A DNA stretch of 64,000 nt from assembly GCA_017506865.1 (NCBI GenBank), contig JAFCMP010000103.1:62001-126000 (forward strand). The letters run 5' to 3'. The position numbers and the translations under genes were made by a program. Source of the stretch: Tribonema minus. Its lineage: Eukaryota; Sar; Xanthophyceae; Tribonematales; Tribonemataceae. Under the pieces are notes generated by a model, which saw nothing but the letters and a program-made list of their open reading frames with translations, did not search any database and was not told where the DNA came from. Below, piece after piece: positions 1-12,400 of this stretch (its first letter is position 1; each line of letters begins with the position of its first letter).

Positions 1-746
1 CACATGCAGCGCCGGCACCTTTGCCACCTCGAGGAGCGTTGTCGGCGCCGCCGCTGCCGCCGCCGCAACCGCCTTTGCGTAGCGCTCATCGGCGGCTGTT
101 GCCGCCGGCGACGGCCCGACGCGTCGCAGTCCTGTGTGCAAGCGCTCTACAGCCTCTGACGCGTTTGCTGGCGCTAGTGCCGCTGCTGTCGATTCTGCCG
201 CCGGCGCCGCCTGCGCAGCAGCATGCGGCTGTGGCAGCCCCAGGAGCAGGTCAGCAGAACCCGCTTGCCGCCGCAGCGTGTCCCCCACATCTGGCCGCAC
301 TGGCAGCACCACTGCCGCTGCTGCTGGCGTTGGCATTGGCTGCAATGCCGCAGCCGCTGCCTGCCGCGGCGATGGCGGCAGCACCAGCTTCAGCTTACCC
401 TCCCCAGCGCCATGCTTCACATCGGCTGCTTGTGCTGGCAGCACAAACGCGGAAATAGGCGCTGGAATGGGGGACACCGCTGCTGCTGCCCCCGCATGCG
501 CAACTGCCCCCCGCCCCCTGTCATCCGCGGCAGCAGCGCTAGGCAACTGCAGACGCAGCGCAGCGCCAGCTGCTGCTAGCGGCGCCGCCGTCATTGGCAT
601 CGGTTGTGCTGGCTGCTGCGGAGGCAGTGTCAGCGGCAGCGCGCGCGGCGCAGCGCGCGCAGCGGTCGGCGGCGGCAGCGGCAGCGTTAGCAACGCGCGC
701 GGGTCGCGGCCATTGTGCTGAGCGCTGCGCTGCATTGCTGCCGAGC

Positions 747-777
<31 letters not shown>

Positions 778-830
778 CCCAGCGGCGGCACGTGCAGGCA
801 GAGTCGCGCGCAGGGGGGGTAGGCAGCCGC
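1..830 (-). CDS. Open Ala/Pro/Gln-rich exon running off the left edge
   Basis: On the minus strand one frame stays open from about 830 to base 1. It begins with a polyglutamine tract ([10 protein letters not shown], near 780-750). Low-complexity Ala/Pro sequence follows, with a few ordered stretches (PAQAADVKHGAGEGKLKLVL; VVLPVRPDVGDTLRRQ; NASEAVERLHTGLRRVG). Composition and strand match the ELM2-SANT-PHD gene, so it is probably a 3' exon of that gene, but the join was not resolved. Long plus-strand frames here (134-721, 594-1142) are antisense shadows of the GC-rich repeats. Confidence 0.45.
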
Positions 831-1789
831 CGCCGCGCGCGGTGCCTGGGGGAGCGTGGACGCGCAGTGGAAACCGGCGCCGCATATTACGAAACGCTGT
901 TTTCAGGGGGGGGCGCCCCATTGCTCAGGAGGGCGGGAGCGGTGCGCCACCGTACAGTTGCGGCAGTGGTGGGGGTTGCAGGTGCTGCTGGCCGGGATTC
1001 GATACATCCATGGCACCTGGGCGCATTCAGGGCATGCGTGGGCATCTGGCGCATTCAGGGCACGCTACATACGGTTGGGTGCAGTGGCAGCGGAGGCGCT
1101 TTTTGGTGCATACAGCGTGGTGTGTGCACTAACAGAGCCTAGCAATATGAGGCAGCTGATGCTGAGTGGCCTGCCTGGCAATCAAGACAGTCTGATGTTG
1201 AAGACGAAGTTGAACTTTACTACTTGGGACCAACTAGACAAGTGAGAATCGATTTTCATGTACTATACTCACTCGACAAGTGACGTTGGTGTTCAGGACG
1301 TCTGTCAAGCTCGAGGAATGGATAGGAATGGATAGCATGTTCGAGCCAGTTGTAGGCATGGCATGCTGCGTGTGACGTCTGGCATGCTGTCATCATGCGC
1401 GCCATGCTTCATCCACATGTACGATTGACAACACCATCCCCAAGGCGCGCAGGCTTGCGGTTCATAGCTCTCTACTGGCATTTGCAATTTCTGCGACTGA
1501 TCTCCTATGTAGCAAAGTCACCCAGACTGCATCAACAGCGCGCAATCTGCAACCTGCCTCGCAGCTGCTCATTGCATGCATGTAGCTGCCGTAGCGTGCC
1601 GGGCTTCTGTCGCAGCCAGCTGCTGATGGCTGCTGCTGAGACGCATGCCACGCATGCGAACAGAACTTTGGCCGCTGCGACTGGATGGCAACGCGCCGAG
1701 CACTGCTTTCCCTTTGCGCACCACGACAACGCGCAACAGCAGCAACCACAGTGACAGCCACGGCATTGCCTGCCCAGCAGTTTGCTCAC
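831..1789. other. Intronic or intergenic stretch without recognised content
   Basis: Mixed-composition DNA, with CAGTGGCAG-like and GCATGCATG repeats. No frame with recognisable protein and no paired splice sites that I could use. Confidence 0.4.
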
Positions 1790-1995
1790 CTGGCAGAGCG
1801 CTTCCCACTGCGGCTGCTGCAGCCATACCAGCCACTGCAGCCGGCGCCGCCACGGCAGTTCCGGCAGCGCTGAGTGCCGCTGCCGGCGCCGCTACCGCTG
1901 CTGCTGGCGCCCCTACCGCCCCTGCTGGCGCTGCTACCGCCCCTGCTGGTGCCGCTACCGCTGCTGCTGGCGCCGCTCCCGCCGCACCTGCCGCA

Positions 1996-2043
<48 letters not shown>

Positions 2044-2240
2044 CCTGCCCCCTGCCCCCCGCCCCCCGAGTGGCTGCGCGACCAGCGCCGCTCCGACGGC
2101 GGCAGCGCGTTCTGCAGGTCGCGCCATTTGCGCTGGATGGACAGCTTGCCGCGGCTCCGCAGCAGCGCCTGCAGCGGCTCCTGCTTGAGGCGCACCTCCC
2201 AGAGCCGGTGCTGCCCCGCCGGGGTGCGCATCGCGGCTGC
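1790..2240 (-). CDS. Probable further exon of the ELM2-SANT-PHD gene, with a Myb-like helix
   Basis: The minus frame is open and has a good donor at 1790 (GCCAG/GTGAGC). It encodes LWEVRLKQEPLQALLRSRG, then KLSIQRKWRDLQNALPP, then Ser/Gly and a long Ala/Pro-rich tail built on a GCC/GGC repeat. The KLSIQRKWRDLQ segment resembles the last helix of Myb/telobox DNA-binding domains, where a K-x-W-R-x-L core is usual; this is a resemblance only. The acceptor was not settled. The obvious ctgcag/ccgcg site does not match the phase left by the exon ending at 3395, so another small exon may lie in 2.3-3.3 kb. It could also be a separate gene. Confidence 0.45.
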
Positions 2241-2572
2241 AGCGGCGCGCGTGGTGACGGTTGCGGCGTGCGCGGAAGGCATGTCTGTGGTGTTTGCTTT
2301 GACGCATCGCCGTATTGGGGAAATCTACACCTACTTGAGTGCGCTTTGCCTTGATCTGAAACGGGGGGGGTCTTGAAGAGCTTCAAACTGCAAACAGTAA
2401 ACTGGTACTCGATGATGACTACTTTGACATGTGACTGCAGAGGCAAGGCGGCATCGACCCATCGCCGTAAGCTCAAAGTGCATGTAGCTAGGTGCTGCCG
2501 CACTTGTGTGGCCTTCCACCAGTGACTGAAGCAAGTGAATCCTTCGCCTTTGTGGTGCTTCCAATGTGGCTG

Positions 2573-2596
2573 CCCCCCCCCCCCCCCCCCCCCCCC
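2573..2596. repeat. Poly-C tract (24 bp)
   Basis: An uninterrupted run of C in a non-coding interval. Its length is likely to vary and may be imprecise in the assembly. Confidence 0.9.
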
Positions 2597-3394
2597 GCCG
2601 CTACTGCCCGTTGCAGGGTACTCTAGCCGCAGCCCGTATTGGAGAACACTGAGTATCTCCGTAATGATGTACTTGGAGTAGGTCCCTATCCTGATTGAAA
2701 AAGACGATACTCAAGCAACACTAAAGTACAGCACACACCTGCCACGATGGCAATCTCGTCTTCCGTCCAGCGCACTATGGTTCGCGGCTCGGCAGGAGCT
2801 GGAGCGTTGCTGCTGCTGCATCAGCGGCAGAAGCAGCAGCGGCAGCAGCAGCATCAGCAACAGCAGCATTAGGCTCTTGTGTATATGCATTCGTACGTAC
2901 TGGGCCAGAAATACCACCGATCTGGCCCACTACCTTGAGCCCACTCAGATAGTGCACAGCAGCAGCAGCACGTGGACACATGTATGAGCGCTGCCACACT
3001 TTACGCCAAAACTGCTGGTGTCAGGGCCCTGAGGTGGCTGTTCTACTTCAAGTTGCTGCAAACTGCGCGCTGCAACGGCGTGAAACTTCAAGTGCGCCTC
3101 GGCTGAGCCAATGATTGAGCGGGATTCTTCAAATGTGGCAGCCCGCCAACTTCAAAGTAAATACAGAGACTATGTATGCTGCAGCGTACCCAAGGCGGCT
3201 GCAAGTAAGAGTGAAGGCAACCGACTGCTCTCAGACGGCACCGCCCCGTCTCGACAGCTGCCGCAGCCACGACATCAAGTAATCGTAGCACAGGCTTCTA
3301 CAGTACCTCCCCAACGCTTCTTCGCTGTTGCACATCGACAATTCATTCTACGCAGCCGCGCGCGCACACCACCGCGCCACGTGTGTAAACTCAC

Positions 3395-3451
3395 TTGTTG
3401 AAGTTGAGAGCGCCCACCGGGCTGCCACCGCCACCGCCACCGCCACCGCCG

Positions 3452-3496
<45 letters not shown>

Positions 3497-6400
3497 TCCG
3501 CAGGCGGGTCTTTCCGCTTGACCCCCCTGCCCTTGGCGGGGCCGTGGCGCCGGGGGGTGGGCAGGGGGCCCCCGCGCGCCCTCATCTGTCGCCGTTTCAC
3601 CTGCGCCGCCCTGCGTGCGAGGCACGGGGGCACGCGCATGTGTACATTCTCAAGGTTAGAAGGTCATGGTTAAGGGGCCCTGCCCGATGGCTGTGAGGAG
3701 CAACGGGTTGGGTGAGGGTTAGGGTTAGAGGTAGGGATGAGGGTCAGGGGCTCATCTGGCGCCGCTTTCACCTGCGCCGCCCTGCGTGCGAGGCGCGGGC
3801 GCACGCGCGCGTGTACATTCTCAAGGTCAGAAGGACACTGTTGACGTGTACATTCTCAAGGTCAGAAGAACACTGTTAAGGGGGAGACGCCCGATGACCT
3901 TCGAGGTTACGCACGCGCGTGCGTAAACTCTCAAGGTCAGAAGGACACTGTCAATGGGGCCATACTCAAGGCGTGTGCATTATAAAGGTCAGAAGGGCAC
4001 TGTTAAGGGGCCCGCCCGATGATCTTCGAGGAGCACCATGGTCAGGGCTAGGGTTAGGGTTAGGGGCTCATCTGCGCGGCTTTCACCTGCGCTGCCCTGC
4101 GGGCGAGGCGCGGGCACACGCACGCGAGTGTACATTCTCAAGGTCAGAACGGCACTGTCACAGCGGGCTCGCCCGATGACCTTCGAGGAGCAACAGGGTC
4201 GGTTAGGATTGAAGTCGGGGGTTGCGTTTGCAGCGCACATACGTCGCTCTGCGCGTGCCACCGGGATGGCGGCCCGCAGACGTGGGTCAGTGTTGCGGTA
4301 GGGTTGTGTAGACCAGGGGCGAGGTTAGCGGACACGGGGTTGGGGGGGGTAGGTTGAGGGTTGTGTCAGTTACGGTTGAGACGGACACATCCAAGAGCGC
4401 ATGGAAGCACGACCGGGGAGCTGCGCCTCGAGATACGTCCGACCTGGGATGGCGTGCGGCAGACTTGAGGTTAAGGTTAGGCTGGAATTTCAACTTGATG
4501 AGGGTCAGGGTCTGCTCAGCAGATGACACGACGACCTAAATGGGGTTAGGGCTAGGGCTAGGGTCAGAGTGATAGCGCTGAGCGCTGCTGAGAGCACTGA
4601 CAGTGCTCAGCGAGGAATTGAGACGTGAACGACGCTTGGCAACGGGGAGAGGCGAGGCGAGATTGCAAGCGCATAGGGGCGGCCAAACCCCGCGACTGCC
4701 AGGGGAAAGCGTAACCGCCGAGAGGCGTCGTGACCACGTTCACCGCCGCCGTTGAGAGTCAAGCCGCGAACACGTTCACGAAGATGCATTTTTAATCTGA
4801 ATTTTTTCACGTGCACAGCGCTCAGCGCGAATGCGCACGTACCTGATCCTGTCGCGCTCGCGCTTGATGTCCCGCATGATCTGCTGCACCTCCTGTATCT
4901 TGCGCCACAGCTCCGCCCTGGTGAAAGAAATGCAGCGAGTAAGAGGTTGAGGCGACAGAAAAACCAAGTAAATGAAGGTGCTCTAGTGCGACTCTACTGC
5001 TGCTGAGCGCGACTCTACCGCTGCTTAGAGTTAGTTGCGTGTAGGCTTCGACCAGCGCCGTGTTCGCATGGGGAACAAATGAGTGAAAGCTGGGGGGCGC
5101 AAAGAGCGTCATTTGTGTAGGCGCGCAGAGCGTCAAACAACAAACCAAAGTTATGTAAACAAAAAGGTAGGGGAGTTGAGCACTGTGCACTTGTCTGAAG
5201 TATCAGAAGCGCTCAACAGCATGCACAACAGCTGCTGTCAACTTCCCCTACCACTTGTTGCCGCTGACCGCCGTTACCAAATTACTACGCTTGCAGTGTA
5301 GTCAGGCGCAATATGGCTGCGCGACCGAATGTACTGCAGGCCAAAGTGGCCTCAAAACTTGCAATATAGTTGACAGGGAATTGAACGTTTTCTGCAGACA
5401 GCCACAGCCGCAGTCCGTGTACTCTTCAGTACAGTGGTGTACTGAAGCGGCACCACTATGATATGTATAAGCATCTTCACATTTGAAGTACATCAATACG
5501 AAGGGATTGCTGGACATGTCATGAGTTTTGCGCTCTCAGATGCAGAGTTATATTTGGACTTGCAACGTGGCTGGCCACGCCTTGGAGCCTCTTTCGCGAT
5601 CACACTCGCGAATCACTCGTCCATGTGATGCTGCCGCAGCGTGCAACAGTGCGGCAGGACGTGCATATCTACCCCGCGATGAGCATACATCAGACACTAT
5701 AAAGAACCCATATATTAACAGTATGAGCCCTGCTGAACTCGCAGCCGCAGCGGCAGGTACTGCTGCTCGCGCAGAATGCGCATGCATAGCGCTGAGACGT
5801 GCATACATCTGACATTCACGTCCTTCAAAGTATACTTCGTGGACAGGAACAGTGATGGACTCACGGACGCAGCGGCAGATATTCCTGCTTGCAGAAGTGA
5901 CACACCCAGCGCTGAGACGTGCATACATATAGAGTTCATATACTCCAAGATGTATAGAGAATAACAGTATTGGACTCACGGTCGTGCGCATATACACAGC
6001 GCTGAGACGTGCATACATCTTGAATTCATATACTTCAAGAAGTATAGAGGATAACAGTATTGGACTCACGGTCGCTGCGGCAGGTACTCCTGCTTGCAGA
6101 AGTGGCACACCCAGTCGCCGTTCGGCGGCGTGCGCAGCGGGATGGGCAGGCAGTGCAGGTGGAACGCCTTCGGGCACGCGTCGCAGCACCTGCGCAGCAT
6201 CGGATTTACAGTGACCGTGAGCGGTGAGAGATGTATTGGCACAACCGTGAGCACACGTGTACGCATAGACAGCGTTTCCGGCTATAATCACAGCGTTGCA
6301 GCACCTGCGCAACACCAGACTTGCAGTAATTGTGAGCGTTGCGAGATGATTGGCGCGTTTTTGAGCGCACGACATGTGCATGGAGAGCGTCATCAGCTCC

Positions 6401-9400
6401 AATTACAGTACCACAGCACCTGCGCAGCACCAGATTTGCAGTGATTATGAGCGCTGCGAGATGTATTGGCACAATCGTGAGCACACCTGCACGCACAGAC
6501 AGCGTTGCTGACTACAATGAGAGTATAGCAGCCCCTTGCGCTGCTCCAGATGTGAAGTGACCATGAGTATTGCGAGATGATTGGCGCGTTTTTGAGCGCA
6601 CGACATGTGCGTGGAGAGCGTCATTGGCTCCAATGGTCGCAGCAAAGCACCTGCCCACGGACCTGGGCAGCACACCAGATTTGCAGTAACCGTGCGCGTT
6701 CGGAGATTCGTAGGTACGACTGTGAGCACGCGATGCGCGCGTAGGCAGCACTTCTGGCTGCAGTGACAGTAATCTCAGCATCCGTGCAGCGACACGTTTG
6801 CAGTAACTGTGAAGGGTTCAAGACTGATTGGCGCGTGAGACATGCGCTGCAGTGAGCCTCTCGAGGTACGATGCTGATGCTGCAGCCCCTGCGCGAGCTC
6901 TGACGTCAAATGGAGTGAGCGTTCTGGCTACCGTGTTGCGTGCCACGTTTATGATACGCGTTTCCGGATTTGTGGCCTTCGCAATCCTGTGGTCAGTGTG
7001 ACTCTCACCATACACTATCCCTAACTGAACCTGGCCCTGGCTCTGAACAGTTGACTTGCCGTGAGCGGTGGGGCTAGGGTTACGGTTAGGGTTAGGCATT
7101 TGTTAATGAAAACGAATCAAAAGATCGTAGAGCTCTAGGTGACAAGGGATGGTTAGCCGCAAGTGCCTTCCACCAATAACCGTGGTCGCCGCTGCTGCAG
7201 CAATTGGCCACGAGTCAAACAGTATAGTTGTAGGAAGCAGCCGCCGTCTGGTCGCATGCACAGGAAAGCAGAGGCAGTGAGGGCGGGGCGGCGATGGGCA
7301 GTCGCCGCTGCAGTTCATTTGCAGTCCAGTTGGAGTTCAGCGGCGGTACAGGTGGACGCCGCTGACAGCGCCCCGCACGCCGCCGACGCGTTCGTTCAGC
7401 GCTATACGAGCTGCACATTTCAGCCTCTTTGTCACAGTACAAACTTCAATTTTAATTTGAGCACAAGATCGAGTTGCGGTTTGCCACAACTTCCCCTGAG
7501 ATCACGCGCGCGTCAGAGCGCAGCAGGTCCGTACACTCGCACAAACCTCAACAAGATAGCGCGCGCACGGCTTGAAGTCACTGGAAACCCAAACTACCAC
7601 CACTGGAACTCACAGCAGGTCGGCAAGGAGAGCACGTGCATGGCTTGACGTAAATGGAACCTCGAGTGCGCTACTTGAACTTACAGGAGGTCGCCGTGCT
7701 CGTTGCAGGCGCTGCAGATCTCGCCGTGGTAGTCGGGAACGTGCGCGTCCACCGCATCCTGCCGTGCAGCAGAGACAAGGGAGGAACGTTGAGCGCTTAT
7801 TTGGCGCACCTTTTGACGAATAGCGAGCCATCAAGCGCGTCTCAACGGTCCTGCACGCAGTGCGGTCTGCCATGACAGCAAAACTTCAACTTTCTAAGCG
7901 CCACTCCAGCCTCATGCTGAGCACCGCTGCGCAGAGGGGGGGGGGGCAGGGGGGTGGCACCTTACAGAGGCACCCGCCTTCTGCTAGGGGCTAGGACCGC
8001 TGTGATTGCTAGGGGCTAGGGCCGCTGCAATTGGGGGGGGAAGGGGGGCGCGCACCTGCCGCCGCTGCTCGTTCCACTCGTTGTAGCGCGCATTGTGCTT
8101 CGACTTCCAGTTGTAGTAGAAGTCGATGACGTCCTTGGGCGTGCGCCGAAGTACGCGCGCCACTTCGCCAAAGTCCTTGCCCAGCGGCGCCAGCGCGTCC
8201 TCCACGAACCTGCGCAGCAGCGCGCAATGCATGAGATGACCTGTGATGTGTGGAAAGCTGGTGCGCGCGGGGAATCTCGCGACCGATTTGAGTGCGACCT
8301 TGCCACAAAGTCCTTGCGCGGCGGTTGCGGCACGCCTTAGCCCTAACCCTAACATAACCCTTGCGTGGCGGTTACGGCTACCTCAATCCTAACCCTAACC
8401 CTAACCTAACCTTTGCGTGGCGGTTACGGCTAACCTTAACCCTGCCCCTCACCCTAACCTAACTGTTGCGTTGCGGTTACAGCAAACCCCAACCCTCACC
8501 CTAACCCTAATGCTGCGCGTGCGCAGCGTAGGCCCTTGGCGCCGTGTGCGCTTGGGCCTCACGACCCACACAAATTCTGGTAGCGCTGCACCAAAAGTGC
8601 AGTTTGCGAGCGCGCACGAGTGCAGCACTAATTTACAACAGGCCTTGCCCGGCGGCTGCAGCGCATCCGCTGACGAATCTGCATCGCGCGGCGCGCGCAT
8701 CACCTTGGGCGACGTTCCAGCGGGCAAGGCCTCTGGCAGGCCGCCGCGGCGTGCGCTGCTCAGACCCGCTGCCGCCAAACCCTAACCCTGACCCTATCCC
8801 AGTGGGCACGTAGGTATATACCAGTGCATTTCTTCGGCATGACGTCCCATGGGCCATCATCACAGAGCACAGGGGATGCTGCAGCTGGCTCGGGATGTGC
8901 ATGTCGGTGCGCATGCTGCGGGGACGGTGGTGCTGACATGCATACATACATACCTCCTGCGCTCCTCTGGGGCCCAGCTGCACCGCGCGTTGGCGCAGTT
9001 TGTAAACTGGAAGCCCAGCACGCTCCCCACCGGCGGCGCGCCGGGATCACAGTACTGCGCGAGCGCCCTCGCCTTCCCCGCCCCAGGGGCTCGTGCGATC
9101 GCCTGCTGCTGCTGCTGCTGCTGCAGCAGCAGCTGCTGGTGCTGCTGCTGATGGTGCTGCTGCTGCTGATGCTGATGCAGCTGCTGCAGCTGCAGCTGCA
9201 GCTGCTGAGCTGCTACTGTCACGGCCGCTGCAGATGCCGCTGCTGCTGGTGCTGCCGCTGCTGGTGCGGCTGCTGCTGTTGGTGATGCTGCTGCTGCGTG
9301 GTCCATGGATGATGCGCGTGCCTGCTGCCTCTGCTGCAGCTGCGCCACCAGCTGCTGCGCCGTTGCTGTCGCCCTGCGCTCTTCAGCTTCCGCTTCTGCT

Positions 9401-9437
9401 GCTGCCGCTGCTACCTGCTCGGACATTGCATGTCCCC

Positions 9438-9472
<35 letters not shown>

Positions 9473-12400
9473 GGCGAAGCTGCTGCTGCGCTGGCGGCGC
9501 GCTCCTCCATGTCTGCATTCGCCGCGAACTGCGACAGCGTCACCTGCCGCTGCTGCGGCTGCGGCCGCGGTATGAGCGCTGCTGCTGGCGCTACGCCATC
9601 CTCACTGGTGTCCATACGCGTCGCACCTGTGGCAGCCGGAGGCGTAGTCTTGCTGTGGAACGCTGCTGCTGCTGCTGGCGCCGCTGCGGATGCTGCGCCA
9701 TTGGGCGGTGGCGGCGGCGGCGGCAGACCATACGCAGCCAGCGCGCTGAGCGTGGCCACTGGCTGCTGCTGCTGCTGCTGCGTCACTGCGGCCGTGTGCG
9801 GAGCGACCGGTGCCGCCGCAGCGCGCGCCGCCGCCGCCGCCGCCGCTGCTGGTACGCGCCCATTGTGTACACTGTTTGTAACGACCGGCGGTGCCGCCGC
9901 CATCGCTGCCGCCGCGCGCCCCGGCCTGTCTGCCGCGAGAGCACCAGCTAAGGGCAGCAGCGGCGCCGCCACCGCCCCCGCTTCTGCCGCCAGCGACGCC
10001 GGCTGCGCCGCCGCTGCTGCTGCAACGTGCGGAGCCGCAGCGCCCGGCGGCGGCGCCAGCGACTGCGCCAGCGGCGGCGGCGGCGCCGCGAGCGCAGAGG
10101 CATGGTGCTGCTGCTGGCGGTGCAGCGACGGCGGCGTCTGCAGCGCGGGGGGCTCCGCCGCGTGCTGCTGCTCGCGCTGCTGCATGGACGCCCTGTGCCA
10201 CGCGGCGAAGCGGTTGATCGCTGCCTCCGCGGCGGCGACGTCGTAGCCGGCCTCCGCCACGGCGAGGTGCACGACGCTGCGCGCGCGCGCGGGTGCGTGC
10301 GGACGGCGGGGGACGCCACAGAGACCTGTGAACATGTGCTGAATGCAGGCAGGCGCTGCGCCTGTGCAGCAGCGCTGTCTTACGCCCAAGGAAGCACTGT
10401 TGCGGCCAAATTTCAACCAGCCCTGGTTCAAGCGGCCAAAACCCAAGCGGCCATACTTTAACTGGCCATACTTCAATCAGCCATACCTCCAGTCATACTT
10501 CAACTGGTCATGCTGGTCATACTTCAACCGGCCACAACTTCAACCGGCCATATACTTCAACCGGCCATACTTCAATCAGCCATCTGCAAGCGACCAAGCG
10601 CGAGAGACGCGAATGTACGGCACGCATCAGCGGACACCCACCATCGTCCTACAAGGTTGGTCGCAATCGCGGGAGCAGTTACTCACGCGTGATTGACGGG
10701 CCCCCGCTGGTACGACACCCTGTCGGGGGCGAGCCCCGGCTGCGCCGCAAAGCGCCTGGTCAGGTCGTGCCGCTGCAGCAGCGCTCGCATGTCGGAGTCA
10801 GGGGGGGCGCGCGCGGGGTCCCACAACTTGACGGGCTGGGGTACCGGCCTGGGGTAGGCCTCTTCCGGGTCGCGGTCTGCGGGGAATTGAATCGCAAGTG
10901 AGATGCTAAATGCGCTGAGATATGAATGAAATACTTTGTCTGCTCTGCGTTGATGGCAGTAATAGACACAATGCTTTGTCTGCTCTGCGTTGAATAAGGA
11001 ATACTATACTTTGTCGTTCAGAGCGCACGAGAACAGACGCAAGTAGTGATGTGCGAGCCCACGCGCGCACACGCAGGACGAGGTCAGCGGAAACCTGCAT
11101 GTTGGAAGAGTGCGTCACAGTCTTGAGATGGGTGCATGTCCTCTCAGACCAGTGTGCAGCTCTCTCGTGCCTGTAACAAGGTGGTGACCAATGCATCAAG
11201 GTCTCAGCATTTGACATCAAGTCAGAGCAGGACGAGCAAATACGCGACAATGCCTGGTGCAGATTTATATGCGATCGTTGTGGGAGCCTCTGAGTATCTC
11301 ATGGCGGTATTAGAGCAGTCTGCGTGATGCCCCTCTGACTAGGTCAGCGGAAACATAAATCTTTGAGAAGTGCATTATATTCATGAGATGGGCGCGTGTC
11401 CTCTCAAGTTATTGTGCAGCTCTCTTGTGCATGGAACAGTCTGAATGGCGAGCACTGCATCTAGCCTTCCAATCTTCAACATCAAGTCAGAGCAGGACAA
11501 GCAACCATGTGATGGTTTGTGATTCAGATTTTTATGTGATCGTTTTGAGAGCCGCTGAGTGTGCAATGGCTGTACTAAAGCCGTCTGCGTGATGCCCCTT
11601 TGACTAGGTACACTAGTTCGGCATGTTGAAGTATGAAGGGTAACAACATGCACCAATTCTGGATGAACATCAACTTCCTCCCTGACTCTGCCTGTACATG
11701 TATGCCACATGCATGCATGCCGTAATGCTCAACTTCAACACATGTGGCATGGCTCCCAGCACGCCACAAAAACTTTGTGCAATGCTTTGGTTGCCACTCT
11801 CAGACGGCATATGCAATGACGAAATACTTGCATAAACCTCATCTACAAACAAGCAAGAGCAATGATCGTCGGGGGTACTATGCCAATGCGTGTTTCATGC
11901 TACAGACCCTTGGGAGTTCCGCCTGTGTCTTACATGAACCATCGCGATTTGCTCCAGTGAATCAAATATGTGAAACTGTAACGGCTGGGCCAAATACATG
12001 TTGATATAATGGTAGTGAAGTTGATAGTTGAGACGGCGAAGACACACCGGGTTTTGTGCCCAATTCGCAGAGTGCTTTAGGCATGCATCATGCACCATGC
12101 ACTGTGTCATTAATCTCTGCTCAGCAGCACATGAAAACTTTGGTTTGCGCTGCACGAATCCATACTACTTCAAGTTGAAGTAAGACGCTATGACCGGGCC
12201 CGGCCCGGCGTTGTGTTTTCACTGACCTGGTACCCAGCGCTGACGTGCTATGCCATCCGGTCCCACCCGCCCCTCCACCCACTTTCCTGGCCTGCATACC
12301 GGCAGCTCCGCTATCTGATACTCAGCTCCAATTCTGCTCTCTCGAGGCTCGATGTGTCCCTCCTCCGAGCCCTCGCTGCCCTGGTCGCTCTCGTCGCCTG

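Noticed and set aside
134..1142. Plus-strand Ala/Arg-rich frames
   Set aside because: Products of GC-rich trinucleotide repeats. The minus frame has ordered segments and continues the gene next to it.
8824..10246. Long plus-strand frames (153, 160, 313 codons) rich in Cys, Leu and Ala
   Set aside because: They are antisense to the Gln/Ala-rich exon of the ELM2-SANT-PHD gene; the CTG/GCC repeat stays open in several frames.
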